Part shown: positions 23,196 through 31,041 of the stretch, piece after piece
Layout: each line of letters opens with the position of its first letter
Numbering within the stretch: the first letter of the stretch is position 1
Assembly (NCBI GenBank): GCA_963205385.1
Contig: CAUJKE010000240.1
Coordinates: forward strand, 1-34,901
DNA length: 34,901 nucleotides
Reading direction: 5' to 3'
From: Planctomycetota bacterium
GTDB taxonomy: Bacteria > Planctomycetota > Planctomycetia > Pirellulales > Pirellulaceae
Made by a program: the position numbers and the translations under genes
Notes under the pieces: model-generated
What the model was told of the DNA's origin: nothing
The model's database searches: none
What the model saw: only the letters and a program-made list of their open reading frames with translations

Positions 23196-26100
23196 TTATC
23201 TGGTGGCTTCCGTGCGATCCTCATGCACGTTGAACATGATCGCGTACAACACCGGCGTGACGATCAGCGACAGCACGGCGGCGAACGAGAGGCCGAACAT
23301 GATGCAGACCGCCATCGCTCCGAAGAACGGATCTTTCAGCAGCGGAATCATCCCCAGCACCGTCGTGATGACCACCATGCAGACCGGCCGCATCTTGCTC
23401 GTGCCGCCGTAGAGGATGGCGTCGTACGGTCGCATGCCGTTGTCGATTTCCGTGTAGATTTTGCTGAGCACCACGATTTGGTTTTTAATCAACTCGCCGC
23501 CCAAGGCCAGCACGCCGAGCAACGCCATGAACCCAAACGGCTGCCCCGTGAGTAGCAGTCCAACCGTGACGCCGATAATCGCCATCGGCATGATGAGCCA
23601 GATCAAGGTTGTGGTGCGGATGGAGTTGAACAAGCAGACGACGATGAACACCATCAACGCGAGGAAGTATGGCAAGGGCTTGGCGAGCGCGGTGCGGGCT
23701 TCACTCGAATCCTCATACTCGCCCCCCCACGCCAGCGCGTAACCAGGGGGCAACTCAATTGCTTCGATTTCGTCGCGCACGCGGCCAAAGAGTTGGCTCG
23801 GCAGCCCGCTCCGAGGATCGGCGTGGACGGTGATGGTTTGAAAGCGATTACGGCGGTGAACGACGGGATCCTCCCACGCTAGATTCACATCCGACACGAC
23901 CTGGCTGAGCGGAATCATTCGCCCCGCGACCGGGCTCCAAATCTGCATGCTCTCGATGGACGCGACGTCGCTGCGCTCCGTTAGCGGTGGGCGAGCGATA
24001 ATGGGCAGTAAACGTGTTTCTTGCGGATACGTGCCGGCCCCCGTTCCCGCATCGCCAGGTTCCCGATAGAAGCCAACCACACGCCCTTCGAGGCTGGTCT
24101 GCAACGCTTGCGAGACATCGACCCGGTTAATTCCATTACGGCGTGCTTGGGATTCGAGCAGTGTGGGGCGGATGACCATTTCACGTTCGCGCCAATCGTG
24201 CCGCACTCCCTTGGCGTGGCAATCGTCTTCTAGGATTTGCTTGGCCTGGTCCGCAAGTTTCCGCAGCACGGTCGGGTCAGGCCCGCTAAAGCGCGCTTGC
24301 ACGCGGCCGCCGTCGCCTGGTCCCAGCAGGAACTTCTTGGCGATGGCGTTCGAGTCGGGGTAATCGGTATCCAGATGGGTTTGGATGTCTGCAAGTAGGC
24401 CGTTGATTTTCGCGGGGTCATCAACTTCCACCAGGAACTGCACGAACGCCCTGTTCTCCGATTCTGGAGAATAGACGAGCAAAAATCGCAAACCGCCGCC
24501 ACCTACGAACGAAGCCACGTGCGTGACGCCTTCCTGTGCGCGAATGTACTCTTCAATCTCGCCAGCAAATTCCTCTGTTTCGCGAATGTGTGTGCCTGCA
24601 GGCAGGAACACGTCCACCATGAACTGCGGGCGCATCGCAGGGGGGAAGAAGCTCTGATCGACAAAGCGAAAACCGTATAGGGAAAGAACGAACGCCACGA
24701 GCAAGCCAGCAATCACCGCCCAACGCTGGCGGAGCGCGAGGATCAGCAGCGAGCGATAGGCCTGAAAGATTCGCCCTGCATACGGATCGGCCGGCGCTTC
24801 GCCACTTGCGCTCTTTGGCAGCGGTTTGAAAAACATGCAGCCCAAGAGCGGCGTGATGGTGACGGACGACACCCAACTCAAACTCAAGGCGATCAGAATC
24901 ACCCAAAACAACGAGTTGCAATATTCGCCGGTGCGATCTTCGGAGAGACCAATGGCCGCGAACGCAATGACGCCGATCGCCGTCGCACCAAACAGCGGCC
25001 ACTGATTCTGTGCAACAACGTCCCGCACCACTTCGAGCTTGTCCTCGCCTGCCTCGATGCCAACCTTGACCCCTTCGATCATGATGATGGCGTTGTCGGT
25101 CAACATGCACAGCGCGATGATGAGCGCGCCGAGGGAAATCCGCTCCATGAGCAGGTTCCCTTCCATGAACATCACCAAAAAGGTCGCCATGATGGTGAGA
25201 AACAGCACCAGGCCGATAATCATTCCCGTCTTGCGGCCCATCGTCAGCAGCAAGACGATAATCACGATGCTCACCGCTTTGACGAGGTTGAAAACGAAGT
25301 CGCTCGTGGCGGCCGTCACCGCTTCAGGTTGGAAGTTGATCTCGCCGATGTCGATGCCTAGCGGTTGATCGGGCTTCAATCGCTCCAGAGTCTGGCGAAC
25401 GCCTTCCCCCATGCGGACGACGTTGCCCCCTTGAATCGTGGAGATGCCGATACCGATGGCAGGCTGGCCATCGTGGCGGAGAATCCGACGCGGCGGATCG
25501 GTATAGCCGCGTTCGAGCGTGGCCACATCGCGGAGCGTGAGTTGCCGGCCGCTCCGATCCGAGCCGATCACGAGCTCCAGCATCTCTTCGGGGACGCGAA
25601 AACCGCCGGCCGGATCGAGCGGCAAATGCTCGTCCCCCACGCGCACGCGTCCTCCATCGGCTGCGACGTTTTGTGCCACCAGCAAGCGGTAGATTTGCTC
25701 TTCAGGAATGCCGAGTCGCGCCAGACGTTGCCGCGAGATTTCCAGATACACCTGTTCCTGCTGCGCGGCGAATAGGTCGACCTTCTTCACGTTATCGACC
25801 AGCATCAACTCACGACGCAAAAACTCCGCATAACGCCGCAGTTCCGGATAAGTAAATCCCTCACCGCTAATTGCCAGAAAAACGCCATACACGTCGCCGA
25901 AGTCATCGACCACGATGGACGTATCGCGCACGCTCGGCGGCAACTGCGACTGCACATCGGCAATTTTGCGGCGCAATTCGTCCCACACTTGCGGAATCCG
26001 CTGCTGATCGTAACGATCCCGAATGACCGCCTTCACAACCGAACGGCCGCGGACCGATTCGGACTCGACTCGCTCGAGTTGGCCCAGTTGTTGGCAAGCA

Positions 26101-26306
26101 CTTTCAATCGGATTGGTCACTTCGAGGGCCACTTCCTCGGCGCTCGCCCCGGGATAGGGCGTGATGATGAGCGCCTCTTTGATAGTAAACTCGGGATCCT
26201 CAAGACGACCCAACTGTTGATACGCGATCAGCCCGCCCACAAGCATGAGCGCCATCGCGACAAACATCACCCGGTTATATTTAACGGATAGAACCCCTGG
26301 GTTCAT
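23196..26306 (-). CDS. RND efflux pump permease, HAE1 (AcrB-like) type
   Basis: A full-length 1036-residue inner-membrane proton-driven efflux permease of the hydrophobe/amphiphile (AcrB/MexB) group. The N terminus reads MNPGVLSVKYNRVMFVAMAL, followed by the first large periplasmic domain (YPGASAEEVALEVTNPIESA at about 50-69), TM2-6, second periplasmic domain, and the C-terminal TM block. The TM4 proton-relay site is D404-N405 (TDNAIIMIEG), where AcrB has two Asp; the TM10 lysine is present as K941 (ELIKNQIVV). D-N at this place is seen in other RND subgroups, so activity is still expected. Its start overlaps the adaptor stop in an ATGA arrangement (26303-26306). Substrates are unknown. Confidence 0.93.
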   Translation of the reverse strand: MNPGVLSVKYNRVMFVAMALMLVGGLIAYQQLGRLEDPEFTIKEALIITPYPGASAEEVALEVTNPIESACQQLGQLERVESESVRGRSVVKAVIRDRYDQQRIPQVWDELRRKIADVQSQLPPSVRDTSIVVDDFGDVYGVFLAISGEGFTYPELRRYAEFLRRELMLVDNVKKVDLFAAQQEQVYLEISRQRLARLGIPEEQIYRLLVAQNVAADGGRVRVGDEHLPLDPAGGFRVPEEMLELVIGSDRSGRQLTLRDVATLERGYTDPPRRILRHDGQPAIGIGISTIQGGNVVRMGEGVRQTLERLKPDQPLGIDIGEINFQPEAVTAATSDFVFNLVKAVSIVIIVLLLTMGRKTGMIIGLVLFLTIMATFLVMFMEGNLLMERISLGALIIALCMLTDNAIIMIEGVKVGIEAGEDKLEVVRDVVAQNQWPLFGATAIGVIAFAAIGLSEDRTGEYCNSLFWVILIALSLSWVSSVTITPLLGCMFFKPLPKSASGEAPADPYAGRIFQAYRSLLILALRQRWAVIAGLLVAFVLSLYGFRFVDQSFFPPAMRPQFMVDVFLPAGTHIRETEEFAGEIEEYIRAQEGVTHVASFVGGGGLRFLLVYSPESENRAFVQFLVEVDDPAKINGLLADIQTHLDTDYPDSNAIAKKFLLGPGDGGRVQARFSGPDPTVLRKLADQAKQILEDDCHAKGVRHDWREREMVIRPTLLESQARRNGINRVDVSQALQTSLEGRVVGFYREPGDAGTGAGTYPQETRLLPIIARPPLTERSDVASIESMQIWSPVAGRMIPLSQVVSDVNLAWEDPVVHRRNRFQTITVHADPRSGLPSQLFGRVRDEIEAIELPPGYALAWGGEYEDSSEARTALAKPLPYFLALMVFIVVCLFNSIRTTTLIWLIMPMAIIGVTVGLLLTGQPFGFMALLGVLALGGELIKNQIVVLSKIYTEIDNGMRPYDAILYGGTSKMRPVCMVVITTVLGMIPLLKDPFFGAMAVCIMFGLSFAAVLSLIVTPVLYAIMFNVHEDRTEATR

Positions 26307-27592
26307 GATTGCTCTCCCAAGGCGTCACCCAAATCGCGAACTTCCATTCCCGCACGCAGAAAACGGACGCCGGCGATGACGATCCGCTCGCCGGGGGCGA
26401 GGCCTTCGAGCACTTCGACGCGCCCGCCTGAGGCGCTCCCGAGCTTGATCGCTTTGGGAGTGACCGTGTTGTTCTGGCCGAGAATCCAAGCCACTTGTTC
26501 GCCTTCGGCGGTCTTGGCCACCGCTTCGACGGGAATCATCAAGCGCTCGCCTAATACGATGGCGCGACGATAAGCCAAAGTGACGCTCGCGCTCATGCCG
26601 GGCAAAACGCGAATGTTGGGCGGAGCCTCCATCGCGACCCGAATATTGAAGGTTTGCGTCACGGGGTCAGCGACTTGCGCGATCTCGCGAATGCGCACCG
26701 GAAACCTCACGCCGGGCGCCGCGCTGATCTCCGCCGTCAAGTCCAGGATGTCCGCAAGGCCAATTTCCGCCGCCATGACGGTTTCAGGCACATCGACGGC
26801 AATGTCGATCTCTTCAATGTCTTGAAACTGCACGACCCGGTCATTGACGGTAATGTTCTGACCTTCGTCGACAAACCGCTGTGCAATCACGCCGTCGTAG
26901 GGGGCTCGCACCGTCGAATCATTAAGTTGAATTTGGGATTCCACGACGCGGCCTTCCAGCCCACGCACTTGGGCTTCGACGGCCTCAATATCTTCCATGC
27001 GGCCAACCGTCGCTTGTTCGAGGGACTCCTGCGCCGACGTATATTCTTCTTGCGCGACAAGATAGGCGGTTTGGCTCCGCTCGTAATCCAGGCGAGACAC
27101 GGCATTGCGGTCGACGAGCGTTTTATTGCGGGCATATTCAGCCCGCGAGTTAGTTAGCCGCACGCGCGCCGCGCGGACGACCGCCTCGCGGCGACGAATC
27201 TCCTCCGGACGTTCGCCGGCGCGAAGGGCGCGGAGCGACGCGCGGGCTTGATCCAGTTCCGCTTCCAGCGTCGCCAGGCGGGCCACGAATTCATCCTGGC
27301 GAAGCTGGGCGATGAGCTCCCCCTTGGCGACTTTTTGCCCTTCCTTCACCGGCAACTTGGCCAATAGACCAGGCACGCGAAACGCCAGTTCCACTCTCCG
27401 CGCCGCTTCCACCGTCCCCGGAAAGGAACGCAGGCGGGTGTCGGCGCCAGCGGCGACGACGATCGTCTTGACCGGACGAACCACTTCCGCGACCGGCGGT
27501 GATTTTGTGCGGCACCCGATGCTCAGCAACGTCGCTCCCCCCAGTGCCAGCACGCCGCTCCAGGCGAATAAAGGACAATTCTTGGTATTCAT
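26303..27592 (-). CDS. RND efflux periplasmic adaptor lipoprotein
   Basis: A 429-residue membrane-fusion protein. ATG 27592 starts a lipoprotein signal peptide (MNTKNCPLFAWSGVLALGG then LLSIGC, lipidated Cys near residue 26); the upstream frame to 27760 has no sensible signal. Then come a beta-barrel/lipoyl part (VELAFRVPGLLAKLPVKEGQ and KGELIAQLRQDEF), an alpha-helical hairpin rich in Arg, Glu and Ala (about 100-190), the second lipoyl half (STVRAPYDGVIAQRFVDEGQ) and the C-terminal domains (GMSASVTLAYRR; EVLEGLAPGERIVIAGVRFL). It links the inner-membrane RND pump to an outer-membrane channel. The stop overlaps the pump start by 4 bases, so they are translationally coupled. A sigma70-like promoter lies 47-75 bases upstream. 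Confidence 0.92.
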   Translation of the reverse strand: MNTKNCPLFAWSGVLALGGATLLSIGCRTKSPPVAEVVRPVKTIVVAAGADTRLRSFPGTVEAARRVELAFRVPGLLAKLPVKEGQKVAKGELIAQLRQDEFVARLATLEAELDQARASLRALRAGERPEEIRRREAVVRAARVRLTNSRAEYARNKTLVDRNAVSRLDYERSQTAYLVAQEEYTSAQESLEQATVGRMEDIEAVEAQVRGLEGRVVESQIQLNDSTVRAPYDGVIAQRFVDEGQNITVNDRVVQFQDIEEIDIAVDVPETVMAAEIGLADILDLTAEISAAPGVRFPVRIREIAQVADPVTQTFNIRVAMEAPPNIRVLPGMSASVTLAYRRAIVLGERLMIPVEAVAKTAEGEQVAWILGQNNTVTPKAIKLGSASGGRVEVLEGLAPGERIVIAGVRFLRAGMEVRDLGDALGEQS

Positions 27593-27638
27593 TGGCAGAC
27601 TTAGGTGTTGAGATGCTGACGCGCGAGATAAGTGGCAG

Positions 27639-27667
27639 ACTATAGTACACGCCGCAATACATTCCAA
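27639..27667 (-). promoter_or_regulatory. Sigma70-like promoter for the adaptor-RND-glutaminase operon
   Basis: On the minus strand TTGGAA (27667-27662, 4 of 6 to consensus) and TATAGT (27644-27639, 5 of 6) are separated by exactly 17 bases. Transcription would begin near 27632, giving a leader of about 40 bases before ATG 27592. Spacing and position make this the best promoter candidate seen in the window. Confidence 0.55.
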
Positions 27668-27864
27668 GTAGCCCCCAGCACTGCAACAAGTTTGCTTCCA
27701 TGGATGCAGCCAGGGCTTGAACCAGCTACAGAAGGCGTTCCTTAAGTTGCTTTCCTGCACAAAAGGTCAGCGTGAGTCTTCCCGCAGGCGCGGTTAGGCG
27801 ACCGGCGCGTTGTATCCAGGTGCGACGGATCGTGACGATCCGTTCGAAAACCCACCGCGCCGCT

Positions 27865-28161
27865 ATGGAGATAAATGCACTTGGTCCTCACGGGCTAACC
27901 GACCTTCCCAGCGGCACGGCTCCGCCTCTCTTTCTCGATGTCTCCGGCGACGACTTCCTCAACCCTCTTGATGCCGTGTTGGTCGTCAATTTTCTTAACG
28001 CCGGCGGCGTCGGCGAAGGGGAGGCTGAACTGCCAGCAGGCCCGCCCCGCGCTTATGATTTCGCCCACTTTTGGCCCGGCAAGTGGGTCTTGGGTGAAGT
28101 GGGTTCCGACGACGAGGATTCGTTTGAGCGCTTGGTGGAACGCCTTGCCCTCGCCAGGTGA
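27865..28161 (+). pseudogene. C-terminal remnant of a dockerin/EF-hand-bearing surface protein
   Basis: The frame contains LFLDVSGDDFLNPLDAVL followed by VVNFLNAGGVGEGE, which closely resembles the closing dockerin-like calcium-binding motif (DVNxDGxxxPLDALxxINxLN, then GEGE) found at the C termini of very large surface proteins in planctomycetes. The following acidic tail (SDDEDSFERLVERLALA) also suits the true C terminus of such proteins. The rest of the protein is missing: upstream is a short Arg-rich run with no domain, and the preceding half of the motif is degraded. The ATG at 27865 is only the first in-frame Met, with no RBS; the frame stays open to a GTG at 27772. Interpreted as the stump left after deletion of a large adhesin-like gene, lying between the two divergent efflux clusters. 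Confidence 0.55.
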
Positions 28162-28338
28162 GAGGTAAGCAGGCGATCACGATCCAATTTCTCAACGCAC
28201 AAGAGGAAATGGGTAACCGAGTGCAGATGCCAATGATAGGCTAAATCGATGGATTCAATTTGTTCGTCAAATCTATTACAAGCGGAATGTCGATTTTCAG
28301 AAAGGAGTTGGTAGAGCGATGCGCGCGAGAACGGTTTT

Positions 28339-29688
28339 ATGGTCATTTGGCGGCAAGGTCTTAGCGGGGTGCTACTAGCAATGTCGCTGCTAGCAAGCGG
28401 CTGCGCGTCGCTTCCCTGCGGATCGGATGGCTGCTATTGCGGTTGTGGTGAACCGACGGTTGTAGGGGAGTTGGAGCGGCGAACCGCGCAGGAAGTGCAT
28501 CATCTGACTAACGGCGGGGCCTTGAGATTGCCCAACGGGGCGAACCTGCAAGATGGCCTTACGGAAGATGAGGCGGTGCTAATCGCCTTGTGGAACAACG
28601 CGCTCTTCCAAGAGACGCTTGTTGATCTCGATCTGGCGGCGGCCGACCTGGTGCAAGCGGGGCTGCTGCCAAATCCGGAAGTCGTCTACTTCTTCCCCGT
28701 GAACGACAAGCCGTTTAAGTACGCGCTTGACTTTCCGATCGAAGCGCTGTGGCTGCGCCCCATACGGCTGGCAGCCGCCGATCGTGAATCGCAACGGACC
28801 TGTCAGCGACTCGCGCAGGCGGGCCTTGACTTGATTCGCGACGCGCGTCAGGCCCATAGCGATGTGGTAGTGGCCCGCGGACTATTGGATGTCGCCCAAG
28901 AGGCCGTCGGGTTGCGGGAACGGATCGGCAAGATAGCGCAAGCAAGACTGGAGGCCGGGGAGTCAAGTCCGCAAGAAGCGTCCGTTGCCAGAATTGACAC
29001 CGAGCTTTCGCAACAGATCCTCGCGCGGGTTCGATACGACGTGCATCTCGCGGAGGAGCGGTTGCGGAACGTGCTAGGCCTTGGCCGTTATGAAGGGGCA
29101 CTCGAACTAGTCCCTTATGTGCCGCCAACGCGCACTTCGCAGGACACCGAATCGCTCGTGCTGGAAGCCCTCGCTTCGCGTCCCGATATGCTCTCGGCGG
29201 AGGAACTAATTGCGGCGGCTAGCGCGCGCGTCCAACTCGCGGAGAAAAGTTGGTTTCGCTTCTTAGGCATTTTGGACGCCACCAGCGGTGTGAACGGACA
29301 TGAGTTCGGCCCGGCGGTTCGAGTCACCTTGCCGATTTTTAACCGGAACCAAGGGCTCATTTCGCGGGCGGACGCGGAACTCGACCGCGCGATACGCCAG
29401 CGACAAACGCTCCACGACCGAATTATACTGGAAGTAAGGCAGGCGCACTTGCAGTACGATCAGGCGGCAGCGGAACTTGTCGTGCTCAACGAAAAAGTGA
29501 TGCCGGAGGTCGGAATTGCCATTGAACGAGCCGAGACTGCCTTCCGCGAAGGAGATACCCCCTACCTCGTCGTCTTAGAAGCTTCGCGGCAACTTTTGGA
29601 CTCGCATGCTCGCCGCGAGCAATTGCACGGTCAACTCCGGCGGACGTGGGCGGAACTTGAGCGGAGTGTGGGACGCCGGCTAGAATAG
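28339..29688 (+). CDS. TolC-family outer membrane channel lipoprotein with Cys-rich N terminus
   Basis: A 449-residue outer-membrane factor of the TolC/CusC type. It has a lipoprotein signal (LLASGC, lipidated Cys22), then a Cys-rich stretch with Cys27, Cys32, Cys34 and Cys36, which is unusual for this family. Two TolC repeats follow (about 85-245 and 275-445), each of coiled-coil helices and strand pairs, with LLPNPEVVYFF, ARLEAGESSPQEASVAR, FGPAVRVTLPIFNRNQG and the mirror AETAFREGDTPYLVVLEASR. ATG 28339 is the first in-frame start after a TAG at 28312-28314; it has no evident RBS, although AAAGGAG lies 31 bases upstream ahead of a 19-codon out-of-frame ORF. It begins the channel, adaptor, CusA-like set and may also serve the divergent HAE1 pump. 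Confidence 0.88.
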   Translation: MVIWRQGLSGVLLAMSLLASGCASLPCGSDGCYCGCGEPTVVGELERRTAQEVHHLTNGGALRLPNGANLQDGLTEDEAVLIALWNNALFQETLVDLDLAAADLVQAGLLPNPEVVYFFPVNDKPFKYALDFPIEALWLRPIRLAAADRESQRTCQRLAQAGLDLIRDARQAHSDVVVARGLLDVAQEAVGLRERIGKIAQARLEAGESSPQEASVARIDTELSQQILARVRYDVHLAEERLRNVLGLGRYEGALELVPYVPPTRTSQDTESLVLEALASRPDMLSAEELIAAASARVQLAEKSWFRFLGILDATSGVNGHEFGPAVRVTLPIFNRNQGLISRADAELDRAIRQRQTLHDRIILEVRQAHLQYDQAAAELVVLNEKVMPEVGIAIERAETAFREGDTPYLVVLEASRQLLDSHARREQLHGQLRRTWAELERSVGRRLE

Positions 29689-29795
29689 AAGATTCGACAT
29701 TCTGTGAACGACTCGCCCCACACCATCACTTTTCAAACTTTGCCCTTCGCGCATGTGTTGCGGCAGGCTGAGCCGGACGTGCGGAGGCATCTCAC

Positions 29796-31031
29796 ATGCA
29801 AGTACGCGGGCTCCTGACTGGCATCATCGCCGTGCTGCTCGTCGTGGCGACAGCGGGGGGCGCGTGGTGGTTGATCGCTCATCCGCCGCAAGCGAAAGAA
29901 AAGGCCAAGCAACCCGCGCCTGCCAAGATTACGCTCAACGAAGCGGACATCAACGTCATTACGCTCTCGCCGGAAGGATTTGCGCGGCTCGTGATCGAAA
30001 CCGCAGAGGTCGAGCGCAAGTCCGTTCCCGTGGCGCGCTCGTTTGGGGCGGAAATCGTGTTGCCGCCTGGGCAATCCATCGTGGTTTCCGCACCGGTGAG
30101 CGGGGAACTGCGTGCTCCTGCCCAAGGAGCGATTCGCGCCGGCGAACAGTTGAGCGCGGGGCAGCCTGTCTTTGATTTGTTGCCAATCTTAACACCCGAA
30201 GGACGCGCGAACCTAACGACCGCGCTGGTCGACGCCGAAGGACAAGTCAATACGGCGAAGACTCAGTGCGACCTGGCCCAGGTCGCCTATGACCGCGCGC
30301 TACGCCTGTTTAAGAGCGAAGCCGGTAGCCAACGCGCCGTTGATGAGACACTCGCGCAGTTAAACGTGGCCAAACAAACGTGCGAAGCTGTAGTTGCCCG
30401 CCATACTGCACTCCAAGACATGTTAGGCGAAGTTAAGAGTGGGACCGCCGCGCCATTGAACATTGAAAGCCCCCGAAGCGGCATCCTGCGGGTGCTATCC
30501 GCGGTTCCGATGCAGGCGGTACCGGCTGGCGCCCCGCTGTTTGAAGTGGTCGATCTGACGCGCCTTTGGGTGCGCGTACCGGTCTTCGTCGGGGATGCCG
30601 ATCAACTCGACGACAAACAGGACGCAACGATCACCGATCTCACCGCCAAGCCGGGAATGACGGGAGTTACCGCGACACCCGTACTTGCGCCGCCGACAGC
30701 AAATCCGCAAGCGGCAACCGTCGATCTGTATTACGAACTGGACAACGAGCGCGGGCGGCATCGTCCCGGAGAACGCGTCGCGGCCCAAATTCAGATGCAG
30801 GGAAGCGCGGATAGCCTCACGGTCCCCTGGTCGGCAATCATCTACGACGTGTACGGCGGAACGTGGGTCTATGAGCAAACTGGCGAGCACACGTTCGTTC
30901 GCCAGCGTGTTATCCTGCGTCGCGTGCAAAACGATCTCGCCGTTTTGGATGCTGGTCCACCGCCGGGGACCAAGGTCGTGATCGCTGGCGCGGCGGAACT
31001 GTTTGGCACCGAAACCGGCTTCACGAAGTAG
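29796..31031 (+). CDS. RND efflux periplasmic adaptor (heavy-metal type, CusB/CzcB-like)
   Basis: A 411-residue adaptor anchored by one N-terminal membrane helix (about 5-28: [20 protein letters not shown]). It continues with an adaptor start ([19 protein letters not shown]), lipoyl halves ([20 protein letters not shown] and [14 protein letters not shown]), a short helical hairpin (about 140-200), a beta-barrel domain ([17 protein letters not shown]) and a C-terminal domain ending [14 protein letters not shown]. No His-rich metal-binding N-terminal extension of the CzcB type is visible. GGAGG lies 7 bases before the ATG, a good RBS for this window. It sits 107 bases after the channel gene and 10 before the pump. 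Confidence 0.88.
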   Translation: MQVRGLLTGIIAVLLVVATAGGAWWLIAHPPQAKEKAKQPAPAKITLNEADINVITLSPEGFARLVIETAEVERKSVPVARSFGAEIVLPPGQSIVVSAPVSGELRAPAQGAIRAGEQLSAGQPVFDLLPILTPEGRANLTTALVDAEGQVNTAKTQCDLAQVAYDRALRLFKSEAGSQRAVDETLAQLNVAKQTCEAVVARHTALQDMLGEVKSGTAAPLNIESPRSGILRVLSAVPMQAVPAGAPLFEVVDLTRLWVRVPVFVGDADQLDDKQDATITDLTAKPGMTGVTATPVLAPPTANPQAATVDLYYELDNERGRHRPGERVAAQIQMQGSADSLTVPWSAIIYDVYGGTWVYEQTGEHTFVRQRVILRRVQNDLAVLDAGPPPGTKVVIAGAAELFGTETGFTK

Positions 31032-31041
31032 AGGCGACGAT

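Noticed and set aside
27690..27740. GGTTCAAGCCC on the minus strand, like a tRNA T-arm
   Set aside because: Flanking bases do not pair into a T-stem and no acceptor or anticodon stems could be drawn.
27593..27760. In-frame 56-residue extension of the RND adaptor
   Set aside because: Cys/Trp/His-rich with no signal, overlaps the -35/-10 promoter, and hides the lipoprotein signal peptide starting at 27592.
28319..28378. 19-codon ORF with AAAGGAG upstream, overlapping the TolC gene start
   Set aside because: Out of frame and without recognisable product; might be a leader but there is no conservation evidence.
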